In this document: piece by piece, positions 48,017-59,951 of the stretch
Layout of the letters: each line of letters begins with the position of its first letter
How positions within the stretch are numbered: position 1 is the stretch's first letter
Origin: Cunninghamia lanceolata
Lineage: Eukaryota; Streptophyta; Pinopsida; Cupressales; Cupressaceae
NCBI GenBank assembly: GCA_027924645.1
Contig: BSBN01001017.1
Span: forward strand, 11,806,501-11,870,500
DNA length: 64,000 nt
Direction of reading: 5' to 3'
Notes under the pieces: generated by a model
Database searches by the model: none
What the model was told of the DNA's origin: nothing
What the model saw: only the letters and a program-made list of their open reading frames with translations
Translations under genes and position numbers: made by a program

Positions 48017-49212
48017 ATGGGTAATAAAAAGACAAGAAAAAGGTTGTACGATCGAAGAAGAGATACTACAAATGTCGATGAAGGAACATCTACTCAAGAA
48101 TAACCCATAGAAATTGTTGATGACCAAGGAGTACAGGTACCAAAACAAATTGAAGGTGGTGATATAAATTTTTCCTTGGTATGGAAAATCTGATAGAGAT
48201 GGATGAGGATTCTCTTTTAAAAAATATTTCATCTAAAGATATGGTACCTGAAAGCACAGTAAAATTACACTCTAAAAAAATATGGGATGAATTTTTTGAA
48301 AATATGTCTATAATTGGAAGAGCACAGTTATTGGCAAAGTTATTTAGGAAGAAAGAGATGACCCCTATTTTGGAGTTGTTAGGGGTTGATAATAAGAAAA
48401 AGTCATCAGGTTCTTTAAAGAAAACAATAGTTGAAAACCTACAAGAAGCATTGAATTCTATTGTAAGCAAGAGTCGAGCTATTGATTTAAGTGTTGCACA
48501 TAGAGTATTAATGACTGTAATTTCTAGTAATAAATTATCACATAGAAGACAAGTTCAAGCAATTTCCTAATTACTCAATGTTTCTAGGAGAACTATTCAA
48601 AGATATATTGCAAGGAGAAATAGATTGGATGGAAATGTTGAGAATAATTGGGTAAATATTTGTAGGGTTCCTTAAAAAGATAGAATCTCAGAAGATGTAA
48701 AGGAACAAGTTATTGAATATTGGACTAGCCACTCTCGTGTTTCTTCCAATAGAAGGAACACTATACAAATGAAAGGTGAAGATGGTACAAAAATTTTACA
48801 TCCAAAACATTTTATAGATACAACACAAAGTGAACTTTTTGAAGCATTCAAGCAAGAATTTTTAGATGTGAAGATTTGTCAAAAGATGTTTGAGAGACTA
48901 TGACCAAGTTTTGTACATATAAATAAGGTACGTGAGACTTGTTGTTGTCGAAATCATGTTGAATTTCATCTACACCTACAGTCATATAAAAAAGCTATGG
49001 CAGTAATTAATCTAAATATAGTCATCCCTGGAAGTACAACACAATTTGTGAAAACTCTTCTATGTCAAAAATTAGAAGATTCAGATGAATTCAAAGTGCA
49101 GTGTATAAATAATATATGTAATGATTGTGAAAATTTGAAGAATCTTGTACAGGTTAACAATATTGATCATTCGATGCAAGTTATGTGGAAGAGATTTGAA
49201 TATGAGAATTGG
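48017..49212 (+). pseudogene. Transposase-like gene with helix-turn-helix, 5' part
   Basis: The ATG at 48017 (MGNKKTRKRLYDRRRD) follows a CAG acceptor-like site at 47988-47990, and the basic N-terminus suits a DNA-binding nuclear protein. There is a TAA after TSTQE and a frameshift near 48,175; then one frame runs from 48181 to 49212 with TAA/TGA stops near 48,568, 48,673 and 48,901. At about 48,535-48,625 the text RRQVQAIS*LLNVSRRTIQRY fits a helix-turn-helix. Later come HVEFHLHLQSYKKAM and a Cys-rich NNICNDCENL. The chromovirus LTR starts right after the codon for Trp in YENW. The rest of the gene is at 56,435-57,640. I read it as the product of an old DNA transposon. Confidence 0.6.
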
Positions 49213-50462
49213 TGCAGGGGCACCTAACAACTCAGCTTATGTTGTTGTTTGTTTGTCATATGGTCAAACTAACCAACTGTTGTTTTTCAATTTTTTTGTG
49301 TTCAGTTGTAATAAGAGTAGTTCAGGGATATGAAGCAGTTGGCCTTCCCCAACTATCATGAATGATTGATCTCCCACTATATAAGGATAAATTGGTAGCA
49401 TACCAAACATGTGGGTTCAGTTCCAAGTTCAGTTGCGAATGTTCAATTCTATGCAAAAAGAATAACAAAAACTCTGTTCTATTCGTGGTGTGAAAAATAT
49501 GTTAACTGTTGGTAGATTTCCCTTTCCTATAACGTAGTCATTTCTGTTCTACAAGTTGTCGAAGTGTGAATTGATGAAGCATTCCACTGGTGGGATTTTT
49601 GTTGAAATCAGTGGAATGGATTCATTGTGTACATATGTGTTTTTATTTTCTATTCTTGTTCTTGTGTGTTGTGTTCTATTTAACAGTGTAGAGAACTAGG
49701 TCGAAGGTATTGCACAGTAAGTGCCCTAGTATTTCTATGTGCTAGGGTTTAGTCAAAAGTTAGGCAAAGTGAAGTTTTGCCTAAGTGTTGGAGTATCAGC
49801 GAGACTGGGGGTTATCGACAGAGTATTTAGTATTCTGGATGAAAGTAGTAGTCTACCCGAAGAGTAGTCGGGGTGACCAAGTACATTAGCAAAGAAAGTC
49901 TCATCGTGGTCGATAGCAATAATCTTACCGATGGATGTGCTCGAAGGTTAAGACATTGAAGTATTAGCCTGATGTTTGGAGATGCCGCCAATGGTAGATG
50001 TTACATCGACGGTTGAGTTGGAATGTGTATCGGTATATTAGGAGGATAGACCAAGTGCTCACCGATGTTATAAGTCTTGTCGATGATAGTTGTATCAGCG
50101 TATCGGAAGATAAGGTCAAAGTTGAACTGATAGAGGAGAGTCACGCCGATGAGTTCGAAGGAGCCATTGACGTATTGGTAGAGAAGATTCTTACAAGGCC
50201 GATGACAAATGTCTTGTCGACAACAAAGTAGTGATTGGTGTATCAGTGGAAGGTTTTGTTGAGTTGCAGATGGTGTCAAGTCCTACCGATAGGTGCAAAA
50301 CCTAGAGTTCTCCATTGGGGAGACTCGTAAGATCGGAGAGATAAGTTCTAAGGTGGCTGATAGGTTATGTTTGGCTGACAATAGTAGGCCACCAAGACAT
50401 AGTCCACTCTCTCGCCGATCAGTTTTGGTGGGAAGTTTTACGCTTCCTCTATGCACTCTACA
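49213..50462 (+). repeat. Chromovirus 5' LTR
   Basis: 1,250 bp, TGCAGGGGCACC...CACTCTACA. It contains a TATA box CTATATAAGG at 49377-49386, which is mutated in the 3' copy. The second half is rich in ACCGAT, GCCGAT and TCGAT motifs, giving many more CpG sites than the surrounding DNA. Confidence 0.9.
49377..49386 (+). promoter_or_regulatory. TATA box in chromovirus 5' LTR
   Basis: CTATATAAGG preceded by CTCCCA. The 3' LTR has CTATATTGGG at the same place, so only the 5' copy keeps a good match. Confidence 0.6.
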
Positions 50463-50468
50463 TCATTT

Positions 50469-50480
50469 TGGTATCAGAGC
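50469..50480 (+). promoter_or_regulatory. Chromovirus primer-binding site, initiator Met tRNA
   Basis: Exact TGGTATCAGAGC a few bases after the 5' LTR. Confidence 0.92.
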
Positions 50481-50523
50481 TTTAGGTGGTTTGTGTGGTG
50501 ACATGTTTTGAACAAGTCTGTGT

Positions 50524-51780
50524 ATGTCAGCAGATGAGAGTGAAGGAGAGGCTAGCAGCATGCCTCCAAACGGGATGACAGTAGAAGTGCTTAAGAAGTT
50601 CCAAGAGATGGAAGAGATAATCAAGGTTCGAGTCAAAGAAACACTCCAGGCTGAGTTGAAGGCACTGAAGATAGGAAAGAAATTAGATGGTGAATCTAAT
50701 GAAGAAGAAGAAGATGGGGAAGAGGAAACAACCCCAAAACAGGCAGATATATCTGTAGACTAGAAACAATTTCTGGATGCCATAAGGACACTTGGTAAGG
50801 GGTTGTCTGAATCAAAAAAGGAGATTCTAATGTTTAGTGGAAAGATGGATGCAGAAGAAGTCATCGAATGGGTTGAGGCTTTGAACAATTACTTCGAGTA
50901 TAAGGAGGTACCAGAAAATAAAAGAGTCAAGTTTGCAAAGACTAAATTGAAAGGTGCTGCACTCACGTGGTGGAACTACACCTAAGGAGAAACAGTGAAG
51001 AGTGGCAAGAGCATGATCTCATCCTAGAGTTGGATAGTAGAGAGGATCAAGGCTCAGTTCCTACCAATAGATTATGAAGTGTAGATATACAGGAAAATGC
51101 AAAATCTCAGACAGAAGGATATGGATGTATCCACCTATACAAAGGAATTTCATAAATTGTCTCTAAGGTGTGGACTTGCTGAGGATGAGAAAGGAAGAGT
51201 TGCCAGGTATATTAATGGCCTAAAGTATAGCATACAAGATGAGATTACTATCTTGACACCAAAAACCATGGACAAGTGTTTCCAAGTGGCACTGAGAGTA
51301 GAAGAGAAGCAGAAAAGAAATGGAGAATAGTAGAACAGAGGTAGGGGTGGAAGAAATTTTAGGGGCAAAAATAGTTTTGGTGCCAGAAATCAGTTCTAGA
51401 AGAATCAAGGGGAGTCCAGTCAGTAAGAACATAGTGGAGAATCTGGTTCCAGAGGGGGTTTCAGAGGAAGGAGACCCAATGGGAGAGGTAGATTTGGTGG
51501 ACTAGGAAGAGGTCCTAACGACTTCACAAGAAGATGTTATAATTGTAACCAAATTGGGCACATAGCAGGCAAGTGTCTAGAGAAAGCCTCAAGCTCTCAT
51601 GGAGGAGAGAGAGGGAGCCAGCTGATTCAAGAAGAAGACTGTTAGAGTGTGACTTCACCTATGGGAAGTGGAGTTCCAGCACAAGATGGAGAGAATCTCA
51701 TGATGAGAAGGACAATGTTCAAAGTGCCATAGAACAAGGAACCACCCTAGAGGAAGACACTATTCAGAACTCTGTGTAAG
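50524..51780 (+). pseudogene. Chromovirus gag
   Basis: ATG at 50524 (MSADESEGEASS). An acidic N-terminal region with EEEEDGEEE, then the capsid-like core (KMDAEEVIEWVEALNNYFEY; KFAKTKLKGAALTWW; DVSTYTKEFHKLSLRCGL), a Gly/Arg-rich stretch and an intact zinc knuckle CYNCNQIGHIAGKC at about 51,536-51,577. Stops break it after ISVD (50761), after NYT, near 51,083, 51,328 and elsewhere. The protein would form particles around the element RNA. The zinc knuckle is better kept than in G2. Alignment with G2 gag is easy over the core. Confidence 0.88.
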
Positions 51781-52325
51781 TTTTCAGCAAAAGGTGTAAG
51801 GTAATTGTTGATTCTGGCTCAACTAAAAATTTAGTTTCAGTAGAAATGGTAGAGAAATTGAATTTGAAAAGATTGCCACATCTTAGTCCATACAAAGTGT
51901 CATGGCTAAACAAAGGGCAACAAGTTTCGGTTGATGAACAAGCTTGGGTAGAATTTTAGATACGGGAATATAGGGACAAACTATTGTGTGATATAATTCC
52001 CATGGATGCATGCCATTTACTGTTAGGAAGACCTTGGAAGTATGATGTACAAGCCCAAGATGATGGTAAATCCAATTCCTTTGTTATCACCAAGAATGGT
52101 AGACAATATAAGATGGATCCTTTACTAGAAGAGGGTGTAGACAAGAATGTAGGCTCAAGTGTCATGTTAGTAAGTGGGAAAGAGTTTCTCCATACTCTGA
52201 AAGAATAGGGAACCCAGGGGTATGCTCTAATTTTGAAACCTAAAGATAATTCTGATTTGTCTAAAAATAGCAAGGAAAAAGTCCCTAAGGAAGTGCAGGA
52301 ATTGTTAGACAAGTATTAGAGTATC
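51781..52325 (+). pseudogene. Chromovirus aspartic protease
   Basis: The active-site motif KVIVDSGSTKNLV is at about 51,800-51,840 with the DSG triad intact. ACHLLLGRPWKYD near 52,005-52,045 is the conserved C-terminal segment. A TAG near 51,958 (after WVEF) and another near 52,207 break the frame. It is shared with G2, where the same segment has a stop right after GRPW. Confidence 0.85.
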
Positions 52326-53670
52326 ATGGTGGAGGATATTCCCAATACCCTACCCCCTATGAGAGACGTAAGTCATCAGATTAACTTCATCCTAGGATCC
52401 ACATTACCAAATAAACTAGCCTATAAAATGACACCTACTCAGAATGAGGAGATTGCTAAACAAGTACAAGAACTGTTGGATAAGGGTTTGGTGAGGAAAA
52501 GTCTTAGTCCATGTTCTGTACCCACAATTTTAGCTCCCAAGAAGGATGGAAAATGGAGGTTGTCCACTGATTCGAGGGCCATCAATAAGATCACCATCAG
52601 ATATAGGTTTCCTATGCCCAGAATAGAGGACCTCATGGATTGTTTGGGAGGATCTCGGTACTTTTCTAAAATTGATCTCAAAAGTGGATACTATTAGATC
52701 AGGATTACACAAGGGGATGAATGGAAGATAACCTTTAAGACTAATGAAGGTCTTTATGAGTGGGTGGTGATGCTATTTGGACTGTCCAATGCTCCAAGCA
52801 CTTTCACGCGTCTAATGAATGAGGTATCAAAAGATTTTATTGGCAAATTTGTTGTTGTCTATCTTGACGATATTTTGATTTTTAGCAGAACAAAAGAAGA
52901 ACATTTGCAACATTTGGAATAGGTGTTGAAGAAGCTGCATGAGGAGAAACTGATGATCAATATGGAGAAGAGTGTCTTCATGAAGGAAGAACTCACATAC
53001 CTTGGATTTGTGATATCCCAAGGCAATTTGAAAATGGATCCAGAAAAGGTAGATACTATTTTGTCTTGGCCAGCACCTAAAGTTGTATGTGATGTTAGAA
53101 GTTTTCACAGATTGGCAACTTTTTATAGAAAATTCATAAGAGGATTCAGTCATATTTGTGCACCCATTCTGGATACCATAAAAGGAGGACATAAATGTAA
53201 TTTTGTTTGGAATAGAGTAGCTGATGAGTCTTTTGAGATTCTCAAATAGAAAATAGTAGAGAAACCCATTTTGGTTTTGCCTAATTTTAATAAGTTGTTT
53301 ACTGTGGAATGTGATGCCAGTAACCTTGCCATTGGTGTTGTTTTGAGTTAGGAAGGCAAACCTATTGTTTTCTTTAGTGAAAAACTAAATGATGCTAAAA
53401 GAAAGTATTCCACATATGATCTAGAATTGTATGCAATGGTGCAAGCATTGAAAAAATGGAGACATTATCTCTTGCCCAAGGAATTCATTGTTTATACTGA
53501 CATCCATGCTTTGAATTTTCTAAATTCGTAGGAGAAGTTAAACCACCAACACATGAAGTAGGTTGAACAACTCCAGGCGTATATTTTTTCCATCAAACAT
53601 AAAAAAGGGACAAGCCAACAAGGTGGCAGATGCTCTAAGCAGAAGAGTGTGCACTATATAGGAAATCTAG
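52326..53670 (+). pseudogene. Chromovirus reverse transcriptase and RNase H
   Basis: RT blocks: [46 protein letters not shown] (first catalytic Asp), [20 protein letters not shown] (usual MPFG reads MLFG) and [11 protein letters not shown] with YLDD at 52860-52871. The connection and RNase H follow: FTVECDASNLAIGVVLS, LELYAMVQALKKWRHYLL and IVYTDIHAL. Stops lie after GYY (TAG), after LE (TAG), after VLS (TAG, Gln in G2) and after FLNS. Several are one C-to-T step from the Gln that relatives have. A one-base shift near 53,610 disrupts the end of RNase H. Confidence 0.92.
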
Positions 53671-54915
53671 TTGCAAAGTGTGGGAGTGGATTCTCTCAAG
53701 AATATGTACCAAGATGGTGAAGACTTCAAAGAGATATATGTAGTTTGTTCACAATTTTCAGATTCCTATTATTCTAATTTTTTTGAATATTTGTTACAGC
53801 AAGGGTTGCTATTCAAAGGTAGCCAACTGTGTGTACCTAGGTGTTCCATGAGGGAGAACATCATAAAAGAGAAGCATTACGGTAGTCTTGGAGGTCATTT
53901 TGAACTGGACAAGATGTTGGAAAAAGTGAGAAGGCTTTACTTCTGGCCTAAAATGCAAACAGATGTTAGGAAATTTGTAGAAAGTTGCAACATTTGCCAG
54001 AAGGCAAAAGGGACTTCATCAAATGCAGGTCTCTATCAACCACTTCCAATTCCTCAAAGGCCATGGGAGTGCATCAGTATGGATTTTGTTTTGGGTCTTC
54101 CTCGAACTCAAAGAGGATTTGGCAGTGTGTTTGTGGTTGTTGATAGGTTTAGTAAAATGGCTCATTGCCATGCAAATGTACCAATTATACTTCACACATT
54201 GTTGGTCTGTTCTTTAAAGAAATAATTCAAATTCATGGTTTACCATTGAACATAGTTACTGACAGAGATCCCAAGTTTGTGGGACATTTTTGGTGCACAT
54301 TGTGGAAGAAATTAGGTAATCAATTATCTTTCACGTCAGCCTATCACCCTCAAACGGATGGAGAAATTGAGGTGGTGACTAGATCACTGGGTAATCTTTT
54401 GAGGTGTTCGACTAAACATCATGGAGAAGCATGAGATATGATCATCCCACAAGTAGAATTTGCATATAATGACTCTATCAATCAGAGCACAGGAAAGAGT
54501 CCTTTTGAAGTTGTATATGGGATTCATCACAGGGGAATTTTGGAGTTGAGAGATCTCTAGAACATGGAGAAAAGAAGTGCATAAGGAGAAGATTTTACAG
54601 TTAGCATGAAGGATATCCATGATGCTATAAGGGAAACTATCTAGAAGAACATAGGGAAATACAAAGAGAGAGCTGATTAGAAGAAAAGGGATGTCCAATA
54701 CAAAGTTTGGGATCTGGTAATGGCATATCTGAAGAAGGAAAGACTTCTGAAGGGACATCCCATGAAGCTTCTTATGAAGAAGATAGGTCCATGCAAGATT
54801 ATTCACAAATTTGGGCCTAATGCCTATAAGATTGAACTTCCTCTAGGTTTAGCAATATCACCCATTTTCAATGTGGCTGACCTGTTTCCATTCAGAGGAG
54901 ACAATGTTGTTGGTT
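53671..54915 (+). pseudogene. Chromovirus integrase
   Basis: The zinc-binding part holds KEKHYGSLGGHFELDKMLEK and CNICQKAKG, giving the His-His-Cys-Cys set. The DDE core has CISMDFVLGLPRTQ (first Asp), then a frameshift near 54,165-54,190, NIVTDRDPKFVGHFW (second Asp) and SAYHPQTDGEIEVVTRSLG (Glu, with the usual QTE reading IEV). The GPY/F-like module reads KKIGPCKIIHKFGPNAYKI. Integrase inserts element DNA into the host genome in the nucleus. Stops near 54,434, 54,558 and 54,642 and the frameshift kill it. Confidence 0.9.
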
Positions 54916-55150
54916 CAGATGTGATAGAAGCAGGGGATGCAGAATGGATATCTGATCTTCCACCAAGTCAACCAGTACAGCTGGAATGTATTTTGGACAC
55001 CAAAGCTTAGAAGAAGACCAGGGATAAAACCTACAAGCAGTATCTGGTCAAATGGCATGGTTTTCCTGATGAGGATGCTACCTGGATGAGCGAGGAGGAC
55101 ATCATAAAACATGGGGTTACTATTTCAGTCTTGGTTCCTCAAGGCACTTG
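54916..55150 (+). pseudogene. Chromovirus C-terminal chromodomain
   Basis: After a linker, VQLECILDTKA, TAG, then KKTRDKTYKQYLVKWHGFPD and ATWMSEEDI. YLVKWHGFPDEDATWM is the hallmark of chromodomains fused to integrase in plant chromoviruses, and this domain is thought to steer insertion to particular chromatin. The frame ends VPQGT and stop at 55149-55151, followed by a short GAGAGTGTGG purine-rich tract before the 3' LTR. The one TAG inside (55008-55010) is the only visible defect. Confidence 0.9.
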
Positions 55151-55177
55151 AGTTCTTTTAAACCCCGAGAGTGTGGT

Positions 55178-56429
55178 GTAGGGGCACCTAACAACTCAGC
55201 TTATTTTGTTGTTTGTTTGTCATAAGGTCAAACTGACCAACTGTTGTTTTTCAATTTTTTTGTGTTCAGTTGTAATAAGGACAGTTTGGGGATATGAAGC
55301 GATTGGCCTTCCCCAATTGTCATGAACGGTTGATCTCCCACTATATTGGGATAAATTGGCAGCAGACCAAACATGTGGGTTTAGTTCTGAGTTTAGTTGT
55401 GTATGTTCAATTTTGTGCAAAAAGAATAACAAAAACTCTGTTCTGTTCGTGGTGTGAAAAATCTATTAACTATTGGTAGATTTCCCTTTTCTGTAACGTA
55501 GTCATTTCCATTCTACAAGTTGTCGAAGTATGAATTGATGAAGCATTCCACTGCTGGGATTTTTGTTGAAATCAGTGGAATGGCTTCATTGTGTACATAT
55601 GTGTTTTTATTTTCTGTTCTTGTTCCTATGTGTTGTGTTATGTTTAACAATGCAAAGAAGCGGGTCAAAGGTATTGCACAGTAAGTGCCCTAGCATTTCT
55701 ATGTGCTAGGGTTTAGTCAAAAGTTAGGTGAAGTGAAGTGTTGCCTAAGTGTTAGAGTATCATCGACGAGACTAGGGGTTATCGACAGAGTATTTAGTAT
55801 TCTGGGTGAAAGTAGTAGTCTGCCCGAAGAGTAATCGAGGTGACCAAGTACATCGGTAAAGAAACTCTCATTGTGGTCGATAGCAATAATCTTACCGATG
55901 GATGTGTTTGAAGGTTAAGACATCAGAGTATTGGCCTAAAGTTTGGAGATGCCGCCGATCGTAGATGTTACACCGACAGTTGAGTTGGAATGTGTATCGG
56001 TATATCAGGAGGATAGACCGATTGCTTGCCGATGTTATAAGTCTTGCTGACGATAGTTGTATCAACGTATCAGAAGACAAGGTCAAAGTTGAACCGATAG
56101 AGGAGAGTCACACCGACGAGTTTGAAGGAGCCATCAGCATATTGGTGGAGAAGATTCTTTCGAGGCCGATGACGAATGTCTTGCCAACAATAAAGGAGTG
56201 ATCGGTGTATTTGTTGAAGGTTTTGTTGAGTTGTCGATGGTGTCAAGTCCTATCGATAGGTGTGAAACCTAGAGTTCTCCATCGGGGAGACTCGTAAGAT
56301 CGGAGAGATAAGTTCTAAGGTGGCTTACAAGTTATGTTTGGCTGACAATAGTAGGTTACCAAGACATAGGCCACTCTCTTGCCGATCAGTTTTGGTCAGA
56401 AGTTTTACGCTTCCTCTGTGCACTCTACA
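55178..56429 (+). repeat. Chromovirus 3' LTR
   Basis: About 1,252 bp, TGTAGGGGCACC...CACTCTACA, collinear with the 5' LTR along its whole length. The TATA box is mutated here. Confidence 0.9.
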
Positions 56430-56929
56430 TCAAGAAGTACTCAACAAAGTCAGGAGTTGAGAGAAGAAAAATTGTTCTCAAAGAGAGTGAATTGTCAAGC
56501 AATGAGTTTATGAAAAAATTTTGCAATATCATATATCCACATATTGACCATTGTCATGGTGCTAGATGGCAAGCTAAGCAATTTTGTGACTCAAAATATT
56601 GCTTTCCACCAGGTTGTAGTCTGTCTATTGTTGATTTCTCTGAGAACTATACATTTAGTCCTCAAAGTGAGATTCAAAGTCAATATTATCATTAAGAGCA
56701 AGTTGCAATATTTGTTCAAGTTTGTTATAGGCATGCTGAAGAACATGTGGATGGTGTACAAAGTAGCAAAGATGAACGAATTATCATCAAAGAGGTTCAC
56801 TTTTATATCAGTGATGATAGAGGTCATGATAGAAGCTATGTAGCCCATTGTTTTGCAATGTTTTTGAAGACCTAAGATGATGTCAAATAGATGCTTCACA
56901 ACATTGGATATGGTCTAATGGATGTGCTA

Positions 56930-57090
56930 GTAAGTGTTGATTTTTTTTTTTTAAATTATATTATATTTATTTGTGTAATTAACTTGTAGACTTGAATTGT
57001 TCAGTTACTTAAATATGTTGTACCTATATGTATATAGTTTTTTTTTTAAATATTTTGGTTTTAAATTTTAAATTGTTTGTAAATTCACAG
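56930..57090 (+). other. Intron in transposase-like gene
   Basis: 161 bases, GTAAGT donor and TTCACAG acceptor, T-rich interior. Removing it joins SNGCA to QFKS in frame through a split codon (A|GA). Confidence 0.65.
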
Positions 57091-57252
57091 GACAATTTAA
57101 ATCTACAAAAGAATTGAATTGGTTAAGCCAACAACATATTAAATGGAACATACAATTTTTGTGGAATTTCTATGAGAGTGGACATGGAAAAAGAGAGCAT
57201 GATGGAGCTGGAGCATGTGTAAAGTGTGCACTTTGATAACATGAAATTGCAA

Positions 57253-57532
57253 GTAATACAATATGGAATACAAATTTAAATTCTTAAATATATTTTAAAT
57301 GAATTTAAACCTGTTAGGAAAAAAGTGTAGATCTCAATATATTGCATGTGTTGAGAAGTGGAAGCTTAAGCCATTATGCAATTTAATGGTTTTGATATAT
57401 ATCCAATGTTGCAGATTTTTAATATTTCTTCTGTTGGATTTTTTAAAAAATCTAATTATGTTTTTTGAGATTGTCTTTTCCTTTCAACTTAAAAATCTCT
57501 TTACCTGACATTTCACCAACATGAACTTGCAG
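57253..57532 (+). other. Second intron in transposase-like gene
   Basis: 280 bases, GTAATA donor and CTTGCAG acceptor. Removing it joins HEIA to SNAIRNANEIVEW in frame through a split Ser codon (A|GT). Confidence 0.6.
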
Positions 57533-59951
57533 GTAATGCCATAAGGAATGCAAATGAAATTGTTGAATGGTACAAAAGTCATTTTGTTGTCCATGACTCA
57601 ATATACAATACACGTTATTTTTGGGAAGTTAAAAGTACATAAATATTTTGTTTTGAATTTCAATGTCTATGACATCATTGAATTTGAAGGGAGATTAAGA
57701 CAATTAGGCCTCTTTTCCAAAGCATTTATGTGATTATTGACCTCCAAACTTCCCAATTGCACTTGGATGCTTTCAAATCATCACCAATGGTCAGAAAATA
57801 CAAGTTATTTGGTTAGGAACAATCACCAATTGATTTGAATGCAAGATTTCAATCTAAGCCCTTGTATCTCCTAAAATATAGGCAAAACTCAATTAGGGTT
57901 CATTCAAACTCACTCTTGTTTCATACCCTACTTGCCAAAATTCTTTAAACATAAAAAATACATTGCCTAGCATCTATCATTCCAATTCTAAGAGTTTTGA
58001 GTGGTGGGGAAGCTCTGGAAACTTGTTTTGTTGTACCAAACCCTAGATCCCCTATTCTGTAGACTGCTTTCAAACAAATGTCTCAATCTCCCTTCAAATT
58101 TAATGATGTCTCCTTAGACCACTTGCAAAGAGAAGTAGACACACCATATTTTCCAACCATATAAGTTGTATGCCATGACAGGGCCGTACTAGACTGTACT
58201 GTTGTTATAAAAAAGAAAAATACAGTCTTTTAGTAGAAAAATAGGGAAATAATGTAAGTTTCTTTATTTATTCAACTTTCTCCAAGTGCCTCAAGTATTT
58301 TGAGGCTTTTTTAAACCTTTCCCTCTTAAATTCCAATGGTCATCAACTACATTTATCAAAATTGACCTTTGATCTTCCACATGACATCACTATTTTAAAG
58401 CAATATTGGACAAAATTGCATGCTTAGGGCTTAAATGACACAAATACATTGGAGATGGTCTTATTTAGACCTTATTGCATCACTCATGTGCTTAGACACA
58501 CACCAAACCAACTATATACATTATTTACATCATTTGACCCCTATTGACTAGGTGCTCCTGCACCAACTAGGGGTGTCCCTGATATACACAAGGTACGAGG
58601 GGCCCAAATCTATGAACACTAGCTCGTTGAAGGGATGTGGCAGAAGCGTAAGTGAATACCATTTCACCCTGCATCCAGAATCAACCAGGGCCACAAGGTT
58701 TTCCCAATGACTACGTAGCTAGATTGAGGTACATGTTTCACTCTCCTCCCTTTGATATACCCTACCAAAACACATGGTTGAGGTTGTTCCTAGGGGTGGT
58801 GAAATCCCTTAGCAGGCCCATTTGAAGGGTTAACAAAAGTGAATCAAGTGTGGTGTTTTTTATCTCCAAGATCACCTTGCAGTGCGAGGAGAGAGCATAC
58901 ACACACGCACATGATTCACACTCACGGTTGTTAATCGACCTTAGAAAATCAAAATGTGTGATCAAACAGTTCAATCACTTGTTCTTTTTAGATCCCCAAA
59001 TCAAGATGTGAAAGAAGACACTTGTTTGTTTTAGCTTATTTTTTATGTGTGATTGCAAACAATGTTCATTTTAAACCCAAAATCTAAATGTGTTTGCAAA
59101 CAATGATTGAGAGATGAGAGATGGAATGTGTGCACCTAATTGTTTTCTCTTTCCAAGTTGCTATTTGTGTAGATGCCCCTATTGTTCCAGCTCCTTAGAT
59201 GCCCCTGAAAATCAGCAAGATAGGAAGAAACACCAACTTGCAAGCAAAAGTGGATTAGTGCAAAATGATGTGATCTATTAAAAATATGATAATTAATGAC
59301 CTTATATAGGAAAATAAGTTGTAAAAATAGAAAGGAAATGAAATTCTATCCATTTTTAAATAAAAATTTGCTTAAAAAGGACATGTTTTGCTCCAGATAT
59401 GTGCATTTTAAGTTTGAAGGAAAGCTGATGTTTGACAGAAATTACCTAATTAAATGGTGAAATTACCTGATGGTACTTGCTCCACTACGAAGCTTGTTGA
59501 ATTAGCTTTCCCATGACTGTAAAAACTTAAAAATCTGACATGATTTACAAAAGTTATGGTAGTTTTAAAAAGAAAACTATTTTAAGCTTTAAAAAACACT
59601 ATTCACAGCCTGAAAACACTGTTCACTACCTGAAAATACTGTTCATGGCCAGATGTACTATTCACTGCCTGAAAAGCACTATTCACTACCAAAAAGCACT
59701 GTTTCATTACCCTAAAAACATTTGTTTAAATTTGACTTGCAACAAAAATAGTCAAATTATATGTTTTTCTTCACCTCCTGGCCCTTCTGGATGCAACCGC
59801 GATGTCTGTTTTAGCCCATGAGGTCACCTATAATAATCACATGAAAAATATGACAAACTAGGGTTAGAAAAAGATGCAAATTTTTACTACAAAAACTTGC
59901 AAAATCATAAGATTTGATTAGGTGAAGTGGGTCCCACTGGGTGTACCAGAA

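Larger units (their letters stand above)
49213..56429 (+). mobile_element. Chromovirus (chromodomain Ty3/gypsy) inserted in transposase-like gene
   Basis: Complete structure: 5' LTR (49213-50462), primer site (50469-50480), gag, protease, RT, RNase H, integrase with GPY/F-type module and a C-terminal chromodomain, then 3' LTR (55178-56429). The LTRs differ at roughly one in ten positions over the first 300 bases, so the insertion is not recent. The LTR ends could extend 3 bp further (shared TCA). No matching target duplication is visible (ATTGG against TCAAG). However, removing a 5-base copy restores the host frame across the insertion. In-frame stops throughout gag-pol make it non-autonomous now. 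Confidence 0.9.
56435..57640 (+). pseudogene. Transposase-like gene, 3' part with two introns
   Basis: Continues the gene interrupted at 49212. The first exon segment (56435-56929) contains RWQAKQFCDSKYCFPPGC, SIVDFSENYTF with a probable catalytic Asp, and HFYISDDRGHDRSYVAHCF. It ends in QHWIWSNGCA at a GTAAGT donor (56930). After an intron with an ACAG acceptor (57089-57090), exon 2 (57091-57252) gives QFKSTKELNWL and ESGHGKREHDGAGAC. A second intron (57253-57532) leads to SNAIRNANEIVEWYKSHF in exon 3. Members I recall read SDGCAGQFKS, so Asp to Asn at SNGC would remove a catalytic acid. TGA TAA after KCAL are each one C-to-T step from Arg and Gln. The superfamily is uncertain; I infer a DDE-type DNA transposase. 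Confidence 0.6.

Noticed and set aside
51150..53332. Minus-strand frames in the chromovirus gag-pol region
   Set aside because: Antisense shadows of gag and RT segments that have clear motifs on the plus strand.
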